From JALYUS01 sp038231255 (GTDB taxonomy: Bacteria > Chloroflexota > Chloroflexia > Thermomicrobiales > JALYUS01): DNA of 33,338 nt. A model generated the notes under the pieces. That model was not told the origin of the DNA. It saw nothing but the letters and a program-made list of their open reading frames with translations, and did no database searches. The DNA lies in assembly GCA_038231255.1 (NCBI GenBank), contig JBBRLR010000047.1, positions 1 to 33,338 of the forward strand, read 5' to 3'. Positions 23,087-32,428 of this stretch are shown one piece after another (positions within the stretch are counted from its first letter, which is position 1; each line of letters starts with the position of its first letter). A program made the position numbers and the translations under genes.

Positions 23087-25543
23087 ATGATGCAAACGCA
23101 CGCGAGGGTGGTGATTATCGGCGCGGGGATCGTCGGGTGCAGCACGGCCTATTCCCTCACGCGAATGGGCTGGCGCGACATCGTCGTGCTCGAACAAGGG
23201 CCGCTCGGCCAGAATTGGGGCTCGACTTCCCATGCACCGGGGATGATGTTCCAACACAATGTCTCCCATAGCGTTACGCAACTGGCGATGTGGAGCGCGG
23301 AACTCTACCGTCAAGTAAAGACGCCGGAACCCGCCTTCTGGCGCACCGGCAGTATGGAGATCGCCTCGACGCCGGAGCGGTGGGAGGAGTTGAAGCGGCG
23401 TGTTGGGCAGGCGATGTCGTGGGGGCTGGACGCGCACCTGATCGGGCCGGACGAGGCGGGTCGCCTGATCCCAATTCTCCGCACCGACGACTTGTACGGC
23501 GCGTTGTACGTGCCCGGCGACTGCGTCGTCAATGCGGCGAGCATCGCCAGTGGCCTCGCCGCCGAAGCGTCGGCGCAGGGCGCGATGTTCCACGACTACA
23601 CACCCGTCACCGCGATTGACGTGGAGAATGGGCGCGTGCGGGCGGTCGTCACGCCGCAGGGGCGGATCGAGACGGAGATCGTCGTGTCAGCGGCGGGCAT
23701 CTGGGGGCCACTGATCGGTGCGATGGCGGGCGTACCGATCCCGCTCACGCCGATGCAGCACATCTTCGCGCGCACGGGTCCGCTCCTGGAACTGGCGGGC
23801 GAGCGCGACATCCTGCGCCACCCGATTTTGCGCCATCAGGACAAGGACCTCTATTTCCGCCAATATGGGAATGCCTACGGCTTCGGCTCCTACCGGCACG
23901 AGCCGCTGCCCGTGGACGCGGAAGCGTTGCTCCCGAACGACCATCCCGCGATCCTGCCGTACACGCCGGAGCACATGGCGGAGTCATTGGACGACGCCTA
24001 CGCGCGCATCCCGGCGCTGCGCGGCGCCGGGATCGCCTCGGTCTTCAACGGCCTCTTCTCCTTCACACCGGACGGCTTCTCGCTCCTGGGCGAATCGCCC
24101 GATGTACGCGGCTTCTGGTCCGCCGAGGCCGTCTGGATCACACATGCGGGCGGCGTTGGACGGGCGATGGCGGAGTGGATCGTCGCGGGTTCGCCGAGCA
24201 TTGACCTGCGCGAAAGCGACCTCAACCGCTTCCATCGCCACGCGCTGAACCTCGACTACGTCCGCACCCGCGCGAACCGGCAGTACATCGAGGTCTACGA
24301 TGTTATCCATCCGCTCGACCAGCCGACCGATCTACGCAACCTGCGACTCAGCCCCCTCCACCAGCGGCAGGAAGCATTGGGCGCGCAGTTTTTCGAGAGC
24401 GCCGGGTGGGAGCGACCGCAATGGTACGCGGCGAACGAGGCCGAACTGGCGCGGCGGGGCGTATCGTGGCCGGGACGCACCACGTGGACGGCGCGCAACT
24501 GGTCGCCGATCATCGGCGCGGAACACCTGGCGACGCGAGAGCGGGTCGCGCTCTTCGATCTGACGCCGTTCACGAAACTGGAGATCGCCGGGACGGGCGC
24601 GCTCCGCTATCTCCAGTGGATGGCGGCGAACCAGATGGACCAACCCGTCGGCAAGATAATCTACACGGCGATGCTTACGGCATACGGCGGCATCCGCTGC
24701 GACGTGACGATCACGCGCCTCGCCGCCGACCGCTTCCTGCTCATCACGGGCGGCGCGTCCGGCATGCACGACCTCGCCTGGCTCCGCAGCCATCTGCCTG
24801 ACGACGGCTCCGTGGCGATCCGCGACGTATCATCTGGTCAGTGCTGCATTGGTCTGTGGGGGCCGCGCGCCCGCGATCTCATCCAACGCGTCAGCGACAA
24901 CGATTTCTCGCACGCGGGCTTCCCGTATTTCACCGCCCGCTCCGTGACGGTCGGCCAGATTCCCGTCCACGCGGCGCGCGTCTCGTACGTCGGCGAACTC
25001 GGCTGGGAACTCTACGCACCGACCGACTATGGCCGCGCGCTCTGGGACACGCTCTGGGAGGCGGGGCGTCCGCTCGGCATCATCGCGGCGGGCGGCGGGG
25101 CGTTCGATTCGCTCCGGCTCGAAAAAGGTTACCGCCTGTGGGGTGTGGACATTCACACCGAGTACACCCCGTACGAAGCGGGCATCGGCTTCGCAGTCAA
25201 CCTGAAGAAGGGTGACTTCCTTGGTCGCGACGCGTTGCTTCGCAGCAAGGCCGAAGGGATCGCGCGCACGCTCTGCTGCCTGACCCTCGACGATCCGCGC
25301 GTCGTCGTGATGGGCAAGGAACCGATCCTCAACGGCGACCGCATCCTCGGCTACGTGACGACCGCGAACTACGGCTACTCCGTCGGCAGGAGCATCGCCT
25401 ACGGCTACCTGCCCGTGGCCGACGCCACGCCCGGCACAGCGGTCACCATCCAATTTTTCGGCACACGCCATGCCGCGACGGTCGTCCGCGAGCCGTTATA
25501 CGATCCGAAAAACGCGCGGATGAAGATGAGAGATGCCGATTGA
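23087..25543 (+). CDS. dimethylglycine/sarcosine dehydrogenase-like FAD-GcvT protein
   Basis: An 818-residue two-part protein like dimethylglycine dehydrogenase. Residues about 8-385 are an FAD-dependent DAO domain with VVIIGAGIVGCSTAYSL as the Rossmann motif. STSHAPGMM (near 48-56) matches the region where DMGDH-type enzymes attach FAD to a His. An FAO middle segment follows, then a GcvT-like folate-binding domain with C-terminal barrel (about 430-810; LEKGYRLWGVDIHTEYTPYEAG, GRDALL). The family oxidatively demethylates N-methyl amino acids and passes the one-carbon unit to tetrahydrofolate. ATG 23087 or 23090 both fit. The last two codons and the stop come from the inverted end of a repeat element. 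Confidence 0.88.
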   Translation: MMQTHARVVIIGAGIVGCSTAYSLTRMGWRDIVVLEQGPLGQNWGSTSHAPGMMFQHNVSHSVTQLAMWSAELYRQVKTPEPAFWRTGSMEIASTPERWEELKRRVGQAMSWGLDAHLIGPDEAGRLIPILRTDDLYGALYVPGDCVVNAASIASGLAAEASAQGAMFHDYTPVTAIDVENGRVRAVVTPQGRIETEIVVSAAGIWGPLIGAMAGVPIPLTPMQHIFARTGPLLELAGERDILRHPILRHQDKDLYFRQYGNAYGFGSYRHEPLPVDAEALLPNDHPAILPYTPEHMAESLDDAYARIPALRGAGIASVFNGLFSFTPDGFSLLGESPDVRGFWSAEAVWITHAGGVGRAMAEWIVAGSPSIDLRESDLNRFHRHALNLDYVRTRANRQYIEVYDVIHPLDQPTDLRNLRLSPLHQRQEALGAQFFESAGWERPQWYAANEAELARRGVSWPGRTTWTARNWSPIIGAEHLATRERVALFDLTPFTKLEIAGTGALRYLQWMAANQMDQPVGKIIYTAMLTAYGGIRCDVTITRLAADRFLLITGGASGMHDLAWLRSHLPDDGSVAIRDVSSGQCCIGLWGPRARDLIQRVSDNDFSHAGFPYFTARSVTVGQIPVHAARVSYVGELGWELYAPTDYGRALWDTLWEAGRPLGIIAAGGGAFDSLRLEKGYRLWGVDIHTEYTPYEAGIGFAVNLKKGDFLGRDALLRSKAEGIARTLCCLTLDDPRVVVMGKEPILNGDRILGYVTTANYGYSVGRSIAYGYLPVADATPGTAVTIQFFGTRHAATVVREPLYDPKNARMKMRDAD

Positions 25544-25663
25544 ACCGCAAAGACGCAAAGAGTATCAAGGGCGCAAAGGGGAACAGAAAGGATTGGAAGG
25601 TACACATTTTCTTTCTCTTCTTTGCGCTCTCTGCTTCCTTTGCGTCTTTGCGGTTCAATCGGC
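25535..25663. repeat. GCAAAG palindromic repeat, copy 2
   Basis: A 129-bp element with perfect 26-bp inverted termini at 25535-25560 and 25638-25663 (outer sequence GCCGATTGAACCGCAAAGAC). The left terminus lies inside the end of the DMGDH-like gene: its GCC-GAT-TGA is read as Ala-Asp-stop. The inner part has extra GCAAAG/CTTTGCG units like copy 1 at 2991-3108. No coding capacity. Confidence 0.87.
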
Positions 25664-25687
25664 TTCTCCCCAGTAATGGAGGCTGAG

Positions 25688-26488
25688 ATGGCGACGACAG
25701 GGCACGTCACGGTGCGCGGATTGGCGATTGCCTATGACCGCGCGGGGCAGGGGCCGCCGCTCGTGCTGCTGCACGGGATCGGCGCGAATGCGTCGGCCTG
25801 GCGCACGCAACTCCATGGACTTGCCGATGCGTTCGACGTGATCGCGTGGGATGCGCCGGGCTATGGCCGCTCGTCCGATCCGCCACACGACTGGCCGATG
25901 GCGGAGTACGCGGACTATCTCGCGGGCTTCCTCGACGGCCTCGATATTCCGAAGGCGCATCTCCTCGGCCAGTCGTGGGGCGGCGTGCTGGCGCAGGAAT
26001 TTTATGGCCGCTACGCCGACCGCGCCGCGTCGCTGATTCTTTCGGACACAACACTTGGCGGCGATGTGACGCGCGGCGATGGCGAGACACGGCTCCAGGC
26101 ACGGCTGCACGCGATGGAGACGATGACGCCTGCCGACTATGCCCGCGCCCGCGCGCCGCAATTGCTCGCGCCCGACCCGCCCGCCGATCTGCTCCGCGAG
26201 GTCGAGGCGATGATGGCGCAACTCCATCCGACCGGGTTCCGCAGCGCGGCGATTGCGCTCGCCCGCGCCGATACACGCGCCGTCCTGCCGCGCATCCGCG
26301 TGCCGACGCTCGTCCTTTGCGGCGAACTGGATCAGGTAACGTCGCCCGCTGTGGGCACGCGGCTGATCGGCGAGATTGCCAACGCGCGCAGGGTCGTCTT
26401 CCCCGGCGTCGGTCACCTCAACAATATGGAACAGCCCGATCGCTACAACGCGACCGTCCGCGCGTTCCTCCAAACTGCTACAGGCTAA
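25688..26488 (+). CDS. alpha/beta hydrolase
   Basis: A 266-residue alpha/beta-fold hydrolase resembling 3-oxoadipate enol-lactonase and related esterases. LLHGIGANASAW (27-38) is the oxyanion motif, GQSWGG holds the nucleophile Ser96, the acid is probably the Asp in CGELDQVT, and GVGHLNN holds His243. The ATG at 25688 has GGAGG 5 nt upstream, inside the spacer just after the repeat element. It may be co-transcribed with the DMGDH-like gene if the repeat does not terminate transcription. The substrate is unknown. Confidence 0.85.
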   Translation: MATTGHVTVRGLAIAYDRAGQGPPLVLLHGIGANASAWRTQLHGLADAFDVIAWDAPGYGRSSDPPHDWPMAEYADYLAGFLDGLDIPKAHLLGQSWGGVLAQEFYGRYADRAASLILSDTTLGGDVTRGDGETRLQARLHAMETMTPADYARARAPQLLAPDPPADLLREVEAMMAQLHPTGFRSAAIALARADTRAVLPRIRVPTLVLCGELDQVTSPAVGTRLIGEIANARRVVFPGVGHLNNMEQPDRYNATVRAFLQTATG

Positions 26489-26500
26489 AAGGGCTTTCTC

Positions 26501-26572
26501 GAATCACGAGAACAGAGAGAACTTCAAGGAATAGGTGTGCTCTCTCGGTATGCTTGACGTCTTGGTGGTTCA
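26501..26572. repeat. possible decayed palindromic repeat
   Basis: GAATCACGAGAAC near 26501 and the reverse complement of CTTGGTGGTTC near 26561 match in 9 of 13 positions, with AGAGAGAAC and CTCTCTCGG inside. This resembles the ACCACxGAGAACAC / GTGTTCTCGGTGGT type of dispersed repeat found in many bacterial genomes, in decayed form. It sits between the convergent alpha/beta hydrolase and cupin genes. Confidence 0.25.
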
Positions 26573-26597
26573 CGTTCCGGTGATGCGTTCCCACATG

Positions 26598-27053
26598 TTA
26601 ATGATATTTGATCGCCCAGTCGTAGGGGATTTCGGGGGCGTCGAAGGCGACGCGGTACTCATCCGGGTCGTCGCGGCGATATGGCTCGGTGGGGAGATTG
26701 AGGAGGTAGGCAGGTTCGTTGCCGACGACCTTGAAGCCGTGCAGAACCCCGATGGGGATTTTGACGACAGCGAGATTGCGCTCGCCGATGAAGAATTCAT
26801 TGATCTCGCCACGCGTCGGACTACCTTCGCGATCGTCGTAGAGCGGCACTTTAATCATGCCCTTGATGCAGCAGAAGTAGTCCGTCTGCTTCTTGTGATA
26901 GTGCCAGGCACGGATCACACCGGGGTACGAGACCGAGAAATAGCACTGGCCGAACTGCGGAAAGAACGGATCGTCGTTGCGGACGATCTCGGTCAGCGTG
27001 CCGCGCTCGTCGGCAAACGTCGTCAGCTTCTTAACTTCGACACCCTCGATCAC
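26598..27053 (-). CDS. dTDP-4-dehydrorhamnose 3,5-epimerase-like cupin
   Basis: A 151-residue cupin of the RmlC family. VIRAWHYHKKQTDYFCCIKGMIKVPLYDDR (about 46-75) contains the His region and core strands typical of sugar 3,5-epimerases; IPIGVLHGFKVV is the second conserved strand. The protein is about 30 residues shorter than classical RmlC and lacks its C-terminal part, as in RmlC-related sugar isomerases. The GTG at 27053 has GGAG 6 nt upstream. No other dTDP-rhamnose gene is nearby, so the exact role is uncertain. Confidence 0.75.
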   Translation of the reverse strand: MIEGVEVKKLTTFADERGTLTEIVRNDDPFFPQFGQCYFSVSYPGVIRAWHYHKKQTDYFCCIKGMIKVPLYDDREGSPTRGEINEFFIGERNLAVVKIPIGVLHGFKVVGNEPAYLLNLPTEPYRRDDPDEYRVAFDAPEIPYDWAIKYH

Positions 27054-27131
27054 CCGCTGCTCCTTCGCGTTCCATCGTTACTGTATCGATGGGGCAGCAT
27101 AGCACAGACCCCGACCACGATGCGCACGCTG

Positions 27132-28757
27132 TTATCGCACCGCGCCAGCGTGTTCGTGGTGGCGCAGGATGCGGCCCGGCAGGACGCCCGACTGCTCGCC
27201 CCGCTCGTTGATGACGACCGTGCCATTGACGATCACCTGCGTGATGCCGACCGGGTACTGATGCGGCGCGGCGTAAGTCGCGGTGTCCGCAATCGTCGCG
27301 GCGTCCCAAATCGCGATGTCCGCCCAGTAGCCGGTGCGCAACAAGCCGCGCTGTGACAGGTTCAGGCGCGCGGCGGGCAGGCCCGTCATCTTGTGGACCG
27401 CTTCTTCGCGTGTCAGCGTGCCGCGCTCGCGCACGTAGCGGCCGAGGACGCGCGGGAACGTCCCATAGGAGCGCGGGTGCGGCGTGCCCGCGCCGAGCGG
27501 CCCGTATGGCGCGAGCGCGGAGCCGTCGGAGCCGATGCTAGTGAGTGGCCAGCGCATCACCGTCTCGACATCAGTTTCGTCCATACTATGGCCGACAATG
27601 CTGACGTCCATCTGGTGCGCGATCAGCAGGGCGCACGTCGCGTCCACCTCATCGCCCCCACGCATCGCCGCGACCTGCGTGAGGCTTTGCCCGGCGCACT
27701 CCGGCATGTGCGGCGCGCCCGTGACGACCATGTTTTCCCAGCCGGACTCCATTGCCATGTTTTCCCAACCGGGCAGACCGGCGGCTATGTTGGCGCGGAT
27801 GCGGTCACGCGCGGTAGGGTCGTCCAAACGGCGGAGAACAGCGGCCCGGTCGCCATCGAGCGCCCATGGTGGCAGCACCATCGCCAGCCCGGTCGAGTAG
27901 GCAGTATACGGGTACTGGTCGCACATCACATCCACCCCAGCGACGCGGGCGTCTTCGAGCCGCTGGAGGCTGCCATGCACCTTGCCCCAGTTCGCCTTGC
28001 CGTCCGCCTTGTGATGCGACATCTGACCGCGCACCCCGGCCTCGCGGCACACGGTGACGAACTCGTCCACCGCCGCATGCAAGGCGTTCCCTTCGTTGCG
28101 GATGTGGCTCGTATACAGGCCGTGCGTCTCGCGCAGGACGCCGCAGAGTTCCGTGATCTCCGCCGTTTGGGCGAAAATGCCGGGCGGGTAGATCAGGCCG
28201 GTGGAAAGGCCGAGCGCGCCATCCGCCATGGATTGCTGGAGGAGTTTCCGCATCCCCGCGCGCTCGTTGTTTGTCGGCGGGCGGTCGTCATAGCCCATTA
28301 CGGCGGCGCGGATCACGCCGTGCCCGACGAACGAGGCGTAGTTGCACGCCAGCCCCGTTTGCTCGACGCGCGCATACAAATCCGCCAGCCCGAGCCACGT
28401 CCGCTGCATGCCGATCTTCGCCACATCCCGCGCGACGCTCGCGGCGGCGGGCGTGTCCGCGCCGCCGAGCGGGGCAAGCGAGATGCCGCACAGCCCGCCG
28501 ATCTCGGTCGTCACACCCTGACGAATTTTGCTCTCCATACGTGGGTTGACGAGCGTGGATGTGTCCGAGTGCGTGTGGATGTCAATGAAGCCGGGCGAAA
28601 CGCAGCGGCCCGCCGCGTCAATCTCCCGCATGCCGATGCTGCCGGAAAGATCGCCGACGACGAGGATATGCCCATCGCCCACACCGACATCGGCGCGCAT
28701 TCCCGGCACGCCGCTCCCGTCTATCACCGTGCCGTTGCGAATAATGAGGTCCAACAT
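27132..28757 (-). CDS. N-acyl-D-amino-acid deacylase
   Basis: A 541-residue amidohydrolase of the D-aminoacylase branch, which releases D-amino acids from N-acyl-D-amino acids with a zinc site. HTHSD (His61, His63), Cys90 in GGLCGIS, His218 in SHIRNEG and His248/249 in SHHK correspond to the metal ligands known in this family. The beta-sandwich domain is formed by both ends (MLDLIIRNGTVIDGSG, GYWADIAIWDA). The ATG at 28757 follows GGGGG; an in-frame start 12 codons upstream is less likely. A GWENM unit occurs twice within 12 residues near 350-362. It is probably transcribed with the cupin gene. Confidence 0.87.
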   Translation of the reverse strand: MLDLIIRNGTVIDGSGVPGMRADVGVGDGHILVVGDLSGSIGMREIDAAGRCVSPGFIDIHTHSDTSTLVNPRMESKIRQGVTTEIGGLCGISLAPLGGADTPAAASVARDVAKIGMQRTWLGLADLYARVEQTGLACNYASFVGHGVIRAAVMGYDDRPPTNNERAGMRKLLQQSMADGALGLSTGLIYPPGIFAQTAEITELCGVLRETHGLYTSHIRNEGNALHAAVDEFVTVCREAGVRGQMSHHKADGKANWGKVHGSLQRLEDARVAGVDVMCDQYPYTAYSTGLAMVLPPWALDGDRAAVLRRLDDPTARDRIRANIAAGLPGWENMAMESGWENMVVTGAPHMPECAGQSLTQVAAMRGGDEVDATCALLIAHQMDVSIVGHSMDETDVETVMRWPLTSIGSDGSALAPYGPLGAGTPHPRSYGTFPRVLGRYVRERGTLTREEAVHKMTGLPAARLNLSQRGLLRTGYWADIAIWDAATIADTATYAAPHQYPVGITQVIVNGTVVINERGEQSGVLPGRILRHHEHAGAVR

Positions 28758-28921
28758 CCCCCATGCCCCTATCGCGACCCTTCCACGCACCATTGTCGCA
28801 CAGGCGGGGCTGGAAGTTTAACGGGTCAGTATTCCGGGTAATGCCCTCATTATTTGCTTACTCTAACGCGGAGATTCGCGGATATACTCGACACGCCAGT
28901 ATGGACGTGAAGGAGGGGGCA

Positions 28922-30139
28922 TTGTCTACGACCGAATCCGCGAACGAGTCGTCACCAGACGCTATGCACGAAGAACTGACGGCGGATGCACCGGGCGGAC
29001 TGCGGGAAGTAGCGGCGTTGATGTTCCGGCTTGGGTGGACGGCGTTCGGTGGGCCGGCGGCACATATCGCGATGCTGCGCGGCGAGGTCGTCAAGCGGCG
29101 GCGGTGGATGACCGAGCAGCGCTTCCTCGACATGGTCGGCGCGGCGAACCTCGTGCCCGGCCCGACCTCCACGCAGACGGTGATGCACTCCGGGTACGCC
29201 CGCGCGGGCTGGCCAGGCTTGTTTGTCGGCGGGACACTCTTTATCCTGCCCGCCGCGTTTCTCGTGCTCGTTTTCGCGTGGCTCTACGTGCGCTATGGCA
29301 CGACGATGGGCGGCGTCTGGCTGCTCTACGGCATCAAGCCGGTGATTATCGCCGTCGTCGTGCAGGCGCTTTGGGGGCTGGGGCGGACGGCGGTGAAGAA
29401 CGCCCTGCTCGGCGTGGTCGGTGTCGCGGTCTTTGCGGGCTATCTGCTCGGCGTCACTGTCATCCTGCTCCTCTTCGGCGCGGCGATCCTCATCGCGCTG
29501 ATCGCGAACGCACGGCGCATTGGGACGGTCCGGGGGGCGGCGCACACCATTGCACCGCTGCCTGCGCTGAAAACAGCGGCGCTCTTCGGCGTCGCGGCGG
29601 GCGCGACGGTGGCGTACAGCCCGCTCCGGCTCTTTCTCACCTTTCTGAAGATCGGTTCTGTCCTGTACGGCTCCGGCTACGTCCTGCTCGCCTTTTTGCG
29701 CAACGATTTCGTTGATCATCTCGGCTGGTTGACGAGCAAGCAACTGCTCGACGCCGTTGCGGTCGGGCAATTCACGCCGGGGCCGGTCTTCACGACGGCG
29801 ACCTTCATCGGCTACCTCGCCGGCGGCTTCCAGGGCGCGGTCCTCGCGACGCTCGGCATCTTCTTGCCCGCCTTTCTGTTTGTCGCGCTCTCTGTCCCGG
29901 CACTACCCCATCTGCGGAAATCGCCGTGGACTGCCGCCGCACTCGACGGCGTCAATGTCGCGGCGGTCGGGCTGATGGCGGGCGTCGCGTGGGAACTCGG
30001 GCGCGCGGCGGTTGTGGATTGGTTCACGGCGTTGCTCGCGGTCGTCACGGCCGTTGTGCTGATCCGCTTCCACGTCAACTCCGTCTGGCTCGTCATCGGC
30101 GGCGGAGCAGCGGGAATTCTTTACCATGTACTGACATAG
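28922..30139 (+). CDS. chrA: chromate transporter ChrA (two-domain)
   Basis: A 405-residue inner-membrane transporter of the CHR family with two homologous halves: FGGPAAHIAMLRGEVV and NLVPGPTSTQTVMHSGY in the first, SGYVLLAFLRNDFV and GQFTPGPVFTTATFIGYL in the second. The family exports chromate and confers resistance. About 10-12 hydrophobic segments are visible. The start is probably TTG at 28922, 5 nt after a perfect AAGGAGG; an ATG seven codons upstream (28901) has no ribosome site. TATACT at 28883-28888 may be the -10. Sulfate-linked or other anion transport cannot be excluded. Confidence 0.88.
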   Translation: MSTTESANESSPDAMHEELTADAPGGLREVAALMFRLGWTAFGGPAAHIAMLRGEVVKRRRWMTEQRFLDMVGAANLVPGPTSTQTVMHSGYARAGWPGLFVGGTLFILPAAFLVLVFAWLYVRYGTTMGGVWLLYGIKPVIIAVVVQALWGLGRTAVKNALLGVVGVAVFAGYLLGVTVILLLFGAAILIALIANARRIGTVRGAAHTIAPLPALKTAALFGVAAGATVAYSPLRLFLTFLKIGSVLYGSGYVLLAFLRNDFVDHLGWLTSKQLLDAVAVGQFTPGPVFTTATFIGYLAGGFQGAVLATLGIFLPAFLFVALSVPALPHLRKSPWTAAALDGVNVAAVGLMAGVAWELGRAAVVDWFTALLAVVTAVVLIRFHVNSVWLVIGGGAAGILYHVLT

Positions 30140-30284
30140 TAGCCGGTAGTCAGAAAGGGAAATCGGCCGAGGAGCGCCAACGGCACATGATGTCACTTGG
30201 GCTTTCGTAGTAGGATGTACACTATCAACCGTATGCCGCCGTACTGACGACTGATTACTGTCTATCTTCCAAGGAGCATGCACT

Positions 30285-30986
30285 ATGACTGCATCGGACA
30301 TCCGCACCGAGAGTGTTTCTTTCGCCTCGAACGGCGACACGGCGAATGGTCACCTCGCCCGGCCGCTGGGCGACGGGCCATTCCCGGCGATCGTCGTCAT
30401 CCAGGAGTGGTGGGGGCTGGATGCGCACATCAAGGACCTTGCGGAGCGGTTCGCGCGTGAAGGGTTCGTCACGCTCGCGCCCGATCTCTACCACGGGCAG
30501 GTCGCGACGGAGCCGGACGACGCGCGCAAACTGGTGATGGCGATGAATATGCAGATCGCCCTGCGCGAGATCGGCGGGGCGGTCGGCTATCTCAGCGATC
30601 TGCCCGATGTCGAGCCGAAGTCGGTCGGCGTGATCGGCTTCTGCATGGGCGGACGCCTCTCGCTAACCGCCGCCTCCACCGGCGATCAGCGGATCGGCGC
30701 GGTCGCGGCCTTCTACGGTGGCGGGGTGCAGCCGACGCCGGAGTTCGTCGGAGGGATCAAGGCGCCGGTGCTCGCAATCTATGGCGAAGACGATGCCGGT
30801 ATCCCGCCGGAGCAGTACAACGGCCTCGAAGCGGAGATGGACCGGCAGGAAAAAACCTTCGAGATGGTCATCTACCCCGGCGCGGGCCATGCCTTCATGA
30901 ACGACACGCGCCCCGCCTACAATGCCAACGCCGCCGCCGATGCCTGGACGCGCGCCGTGCAGTGGTTCCATGCCTACCTGGCATAG
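30285..30986 (+). CDS. dienelactone hydrolase family protein
   Basis: A 233-residue alpha/beta hydrolase of the dienelactone hydrolase family. The nucleophile is Cys120 in GFCMGG, with Asp170 in GEDDAG and His202 in GAGHAF as the rest of the triad, and Glu41 in QEWWG, which orders the Cys in DLH. All are in the expected places and the length is typical. AAGGAG lies 8 nt before the ATG. DLH opens the lactone ring in chlorocatechol breakdown, but many members act on other esters and no aromatic pathway genes are nearby. The 145-bp gap before it holds no certain promoter. Confidence 0.88.
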   Translation: MTASDIRTESVSFASNGDTANGHLARPLGDGPFPAIVVIQEWWGLDAHIKDLAERFAREGFVTLAPDLYHGQVATEPDDARKLVMAMNMQIALREIGGAVGYLSDLPDVEPKSVGVIGFCMGGRLSLTAASTGDQRIGAVAAFYGGGVQPTPEFVGGIKAPVLAIYGEDDAGIPPEQYNGLEAEMDRQEKTFEMVIYPGAGHAFMNDTRPAYNANAAADAWTRAVQWFHAYLA

Positions 30987-31031
30987 CACGATGTCTCGAC
31001 CGCCGTTGATAAACCGACACAGCACAACGCG

Positions 31032-32282
31032 ATGACTGTTTCGGAAGCGCCGCTGCGGGAGCGGCGCTGGCTCTCCCTCCCGGCCGGGGCAACGCACGAC
31101 GCCGCCGTCTTGATCGCGGCGCGGGCGGTGCGCGCCTTCGGCGACGGCTTCATCAGCATTCTGTTGCCTGTCTACCTGACGACGATTGGGTTGAGCAGCC
31201 TGCGCATCGGCGCGATGACGACGGCGACGCTCATCGGTTCCGCCGCGCTTACCTTGCTCGTCGGGCTGATCGCGTACCGACTGAAGCGGCGGCGACTGCT
31301 CTTCGGCGCGGCGCTGCTGATGATCGCTACCGGCATCGGTTTCGCTTTCGTCCACGCCTTCTGGCCGCTGATGATCGTCGCCTTCGTCGGCACGCTGAAC
31401 CCGTCGTCCGGTGACGTCAGCGTTTTCTTGCCGCTGGAGCAATCGCTCCTGCCGCAGACCATCGGCGCGCGGGGCCGCACGGCGCTCTTCGCGCGGTACA
31501 GCCTTGTCGCGTCGCTCGTCGGGGCATGCGGCGCCCTCTGCGCCGGAGTGCCGGCATTCATCGCCGCGCACACGTCGCTCGGCCTCACCCATGCGCTCGA
31601 AGGAATGTTCCTCGTCTATGCGCTCCTCGCCCTGATCGCCTTTTCCCTCTATCGCACCCTCTCACCGGCCATTGAACCGGGCACGCACATCCCGGAAGCG
31701 CCGCTGCGCGAATCAAGAAAGATCGTCTACACGCTCGCCGCGCTCTTCAGCCTCGACTCGTTCGGCGGCGGCTTCGTCGTTCAGTCGCTGCTCGCCCTCT
31801 GGCTCTTCCAGCGATTCCACCTCTCGGTGGCGACAGCGGGCACGATCTTCTTCTGGGCAGGTCTCCTTTCCGCCGGGTCATTCCCGGTCGCCGTCTGGCT
31901 CGCCAACCGGATCGGCCTCGTCAACACGATGGTCTTCACGCACCTGCCGTCGAATCTCTTCCTGATCCTCGTCCCGTTCATGCCGAATCTGCCGCTCGCC
32001 ATCGTTTTGCTGCTCGCCCGCAGCGCCCTGTCGCAGATGGATGTGCCGACACGCAACTCGTATGTGATGGCGGTCGTTACCCCGGCGGAGCGCCCGGCGG
32101 CAGCGAGTGTCACCTCCGTACCGCGCAGTCTCGCCACCGCCGCCAGCCCGCTCCTTTCCGGCTACCTTCTCAGCCTCACCGTTTTCGGCTGGCCGCTCGT
32201 CATCGGCGGCGTGCTGAAGGGTATCTACGACGTACTGCTGCTCGTGATGTTCAAAGCAGTGCGACCGCCGGAGGAGACCTAA
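31032..32282 (+). CDS. MFS transporter
   Basis: A 416-residue major facilitator superfamily permease with 12 predicted transmembrane segments: YLTTIGLSSLRIGAMTTATLIG begins the first bundle, a basic loop (AYRLKRRRLL) sits between segments 2 and 3, and a central loop (PGTHIPEAPLRESRK) divides the two halves. The substrate is not evident; drug or metabolite export is likely. It follows the dienelactone hydrolase by 45 bp on the same strand. Its stop codon TAA is part of the CCTAACCCC end of the repeat element at 32273-32423, so the last codons derive from the insertion. Confidence 0.87.
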   Translation: MTVSEAPLRERRWLSLPAGATHDAAVLIAARAVRAFGDGFISILLPVYLTTIGLSSLRIGAMTTATLIGSAALTLLVGLIAYRLKRRRLLFGAALLMIATGIGFAFVHAFWPLMIVAFVGTLNPSSGDVSVFLPLEQSLLPQTIGARGRTALFARYSLVASLVGACGALCAGVPAFIAAHTSLGLTHALEGMFLVYALLALIAFSLYRTLSPAIEPGTHIPEAPLRESRKIVYTLAALFSLDSFGGGFVVQSLLALWLFQRFHLSVATAGTIFFWAGLLSAGSFPVAVWLANRIGLVNTMVFTHLPSNLFLILVPFMPNLPLAIVLLLARSALSQMDVPTRNSYVMAVVTPAERPAAASVTSVPRSLATAASPLLSGYLLSLTVFGWPLVIGGVLKGIYDVLLLVMFKAVRPPEET

Positions 32283-32423
32283 CCCCCGGCCCCTTCCGTC
32301 CCTTGGCGTGGGAAGGGGTGGTCCATCGCGATGCCGTGGTGTTCCCCTAAATGCCCTGCTCTCGCAGAAATTCCCCTCCCCTTCCCATGCCGAGGGACGG
32401 AAGGGCCGGGGGTTAGGTTCCCC
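32273..32423 (+). repeat. MITE-like palindromic element, copy 2
   Basis: A 151-bp element with about 40-bp near-perfect inverted termini (outer CCTAACCCCCGGCCC on both ends). The core contains TCGCGATGCCGTGGTGTTC and CTCGCAG, shared with copy 1 at 3872-4020, which lies in the opposite orientation. It begins within the last codons of the MFS gene and provides the stop codon. No coding capacity and no clear target-site duplication. Confidence 0.87.
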
Positions 32424-32428
32424 AATGG

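Noticed and set aside
27720..27790. Tandem duplication in the D-aminoacylase gene (GWENM twice)
   Set aside because: The unit is only five residues in a region that is naturally Trp/Asn-rich in this family; no reading-frame damage is seen.
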